Shown one piece after another: positions 62,690 through 64,000 of a stretch of 64,000 bases of DNA (positions are counted from its first letter, which is position 1; the number at the start of each line of letters is the position of its first letter). The translations under genes and the position numbers were made by a program. This DNA is from Ischnura elegans. Its lineage: Eukaryota; Arthropoda; Insecta; Odonata; Coenagrionidae. Under the pieces are notes generated by a model. That model saw nothing but the letters and a program-made list of their open reading frames with translations. It was not told the origin of the DNA and did no database searches. Location: NCBI RefSeq assembly GCF_921293095.1, contig NC_060246.1, forward strand, positions 14,526,001-14,590,000. The letters are read 5' to 3'.

Positions 62690-63453
62690 GGCTTTCTTCG
62701 ACAAAACAATTTAAACTCGGCTAGCACACATGTAACCAACTTCATTCTCAAACATCATCTAGGTATATACAATTATTAACTGTATTCATCCCTGGGCGCC
62801 TGGAAAATGACAGTGTCCATACATAATAGATAATAATGACAATTACCTATAGCAAAATAACATTGGTAAAGACCATTTCCACCTATTGAGCAAATTATAA
62901 TTACTATCATCATATTTTGAATGAATTATTTCACTAAAACAAAAAAAAAACTTAAAAGCAAAATAAAAGGAGAAAATTTAATTCTCACCTACGTCAAGAA
63001 TGCCTCTTATTTGAAATATCCGCACAAATAATTCACCATAAAACAAAGTATTAACAAGAAACAACAATGAAAAAGGGGCGGGGATGTTTTCAAAACATTT
63101 AGCCAAACAATCAAGAAGGTAAATAATTGCCTGTGTTGTTGCGGTTGTTTCTACTAGCGACGGTAAAATAAAAAAACTATTGTTTAAAACAATACAATTT
63201 CCAGAAGCACAGATAGATCTTGATTAATGAATGTACTAAAACTAAAGAACTAGTAGGCACATATCACTGACAACAGCATTATTTACCATTGAGGAATGCA
63301 AACAAAGGAGCAAAAGAATCAAAACTGAATAATAAAATTGTATCAATAAAGTGAAAATAAATATGCGCGTAACTTAATACGCAGAGATAATATCCAACGA
63401 TGAATAAAGTTAAGAGGTAAACATTGACCCATTATGAAACCATTCCCACATAC
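62690..63453 (-). other. crol: crol 5' leader intron (inferred)
   Basis: AT-rich DNA between the probable 5' non-coding exon and the start-codon exon. A second donor-like site GACGTAG-GTGAGA lies on the minus strand near 62996-62984, so a small alternative leader exon may exist. CpG content rises again to the right of about 63.1 kb. Nothing else recognisable. Confidence 0.4.
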
Positions 63454-63540
63454 CTTGATCGCTGCAAATTCCTTAACGTTTGTATACCGCAGACAAGCCC
63501 ACCGCCGAGGTTCGCTGTCATGGCGTAAACACCATGAGCC
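63454..63540 (-). other. crol: Probable 5' leader exon of crol
   Basis: A CpG-rich segment ending in a strong minus-strand donor ATCAAG-GTATGT (63453-63448). It contains two ATGs: one opens a five-codon frame ending in TGA, the other stays open to the donor (MTANLGGGLVCGIQTLRNLQ). It is therefore either a leader with a small upstream frame or, less likely, an alternative N-terminal coding exon. The 5' edge is a guess from the position of the DRE. Confidence 0.4.
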
Positions 63541-63546
63541 CAAGTG

Positions 63547-63554
63547 TATCGATA
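63547..63554. promoter_or_regulatory. DRE motif TATCGATA (candidate crol promoter)
   Basis: A perfect palindromic DNA replication-related element, the DREF-binding core promoter motif frequent upstream of broadly expressed insect genes. It sits just upstream of the probable crol leader exon, and related ATATCGAT-type sequences occur near 63735 and 63746. Use as a promoter is inference from position and from the CpG-rich surroundings. Confidence 0.5.
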
Positions 63555-64000
63555 GCGTCCTTTGCTTGGTTATGGCTATTAAAGGTTAGAGGCTCTAAAT
63601 GCTGCTTTACACTAGTTTATACTTTTCATTGGTTTTCCATTCACTAAAAACTGGAAGTAGGCTTGTGGATACCGCCCAAACTATACTAATTATACCACCC
63701 TAAGCACAGCACTATTTCACGAGCTGAAACTTGCATATCGATTTATATCGAAGCTCGACTGTAAACTGAAAAGCTGTTTTTTTTCACTGTGATGCACCAT
63801 TCTTACATCAATTAACGATTATTTGACTTATATACACCAATTCAAAGCTATGTGCCAAACTTTTGCTTTAAAAAATAACGACGCGCACGTAGGATATGAA
63901 CACAAACAGCGGACAAAGGAATTGTAATGACGCGTCGGGCACTGCAAGCCAACATTCGCAACGGCCTTTGAGGTGAGAAAATCTCTAATGAGCAGTTAGG
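63555..64000. other. Upstream flank of crol
   Basis: CpG content is higher than in the crol introns, with CGACGCGCACG near 63878-63888 and GACGCGTCGGGC near 63929. No coding exon or repeat was recognised. It may be distal promoter sequence or the edge of a divergent neighbour. Confidence 0.4.

Larger units (their letters stand above)
21385..63540 (-). other. crol: crol transcription unit (inferred extent)
   Basis: The six coding exons listed below join without phase conflict. The promoter is placed near the DRE motif at 63547-63554. The 3' end is placed just past the minus-strand AATAAA at 21408-21403. Coding length is 2820 nt (939 residues) with the longer form of exon 3, or 918 residues with the alternative donor. 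Protein order: a short N-terminus, a conserved-looking block (ATDLRVGSAVALSNVAKYWV), a Q/H-rich region, a Q-rich region, a poly-Ala region with a SUMO-type IKNE, the Crol signature MYKVNVDDINQLLAYHEVFG, 18 C2H2 fingers and a 17-residue tail. Extra alternative exons may exist in the large introns. Confidence 0.8.

Overview
The window is arthropod, almost certainly insect, nuclear DNA: intron-rich, AT-rich, full of degraded transposons, with two conserved insect genes in tandem on the minus strand. I cannot name the species. The 119 codons of the left gene are those of non-muscle myosin II heavy chain (zipper). The 18-finger array of the right gene, and the motif before it, are those of Crooked legs (Crol).

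Layout, left to right. 1-20522 is the 5' part of the first coding intron of zip. It has no recognisable coding exon but holds several GC-rich, CpG-dense islands and one tRNA-derived SINE. 20523-20879 is the first coding exon of zip, with its 5' UTR and promoter up to about 21150. About 21.4-24.59 kb is the probable 3' UTR of crol. 24589-62689 is the crol coding region in six exons (24589-26446, 44827-45089, 49719-49888, 51499-51829, 62288-62434, 62639-62689). All splice phases agree and the model gives about 939 residues (918 with an alternative donor). A probable 5' non-coding exon and a DRE-type promoter lie near 63454-63554.

The crol introns are a transposon archive: a pogo-like element with TA duplications (31565-32147), three long fold-back elements (40893-41192, 46389-46632, 54246-54571), a young 5'-truncated non-LTR retrotransposon with an 8-bp target duplication (41505-43201), a decayed Helitron helicase (43272 to about 44300) and a Penelope-like signature (about 49496-49523).

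The strongest large-scale signal is CpG content. The 21.3-62.7 kb block, which coincides with the crol transcription unit, is strongly CpG-depleted outside exons and recent insertions. The zip intron and the two promoter regions are CpG-rich. This looks like the mutational footprint of germline gene-body methylation. There is no sign of an operon-like or otherwise new multi-gene system; the two genes have no known shared pathway beyond roles in morphogenesis (Crol as an ecdysone-responsive regulator, Zip as the actomyosin motor).
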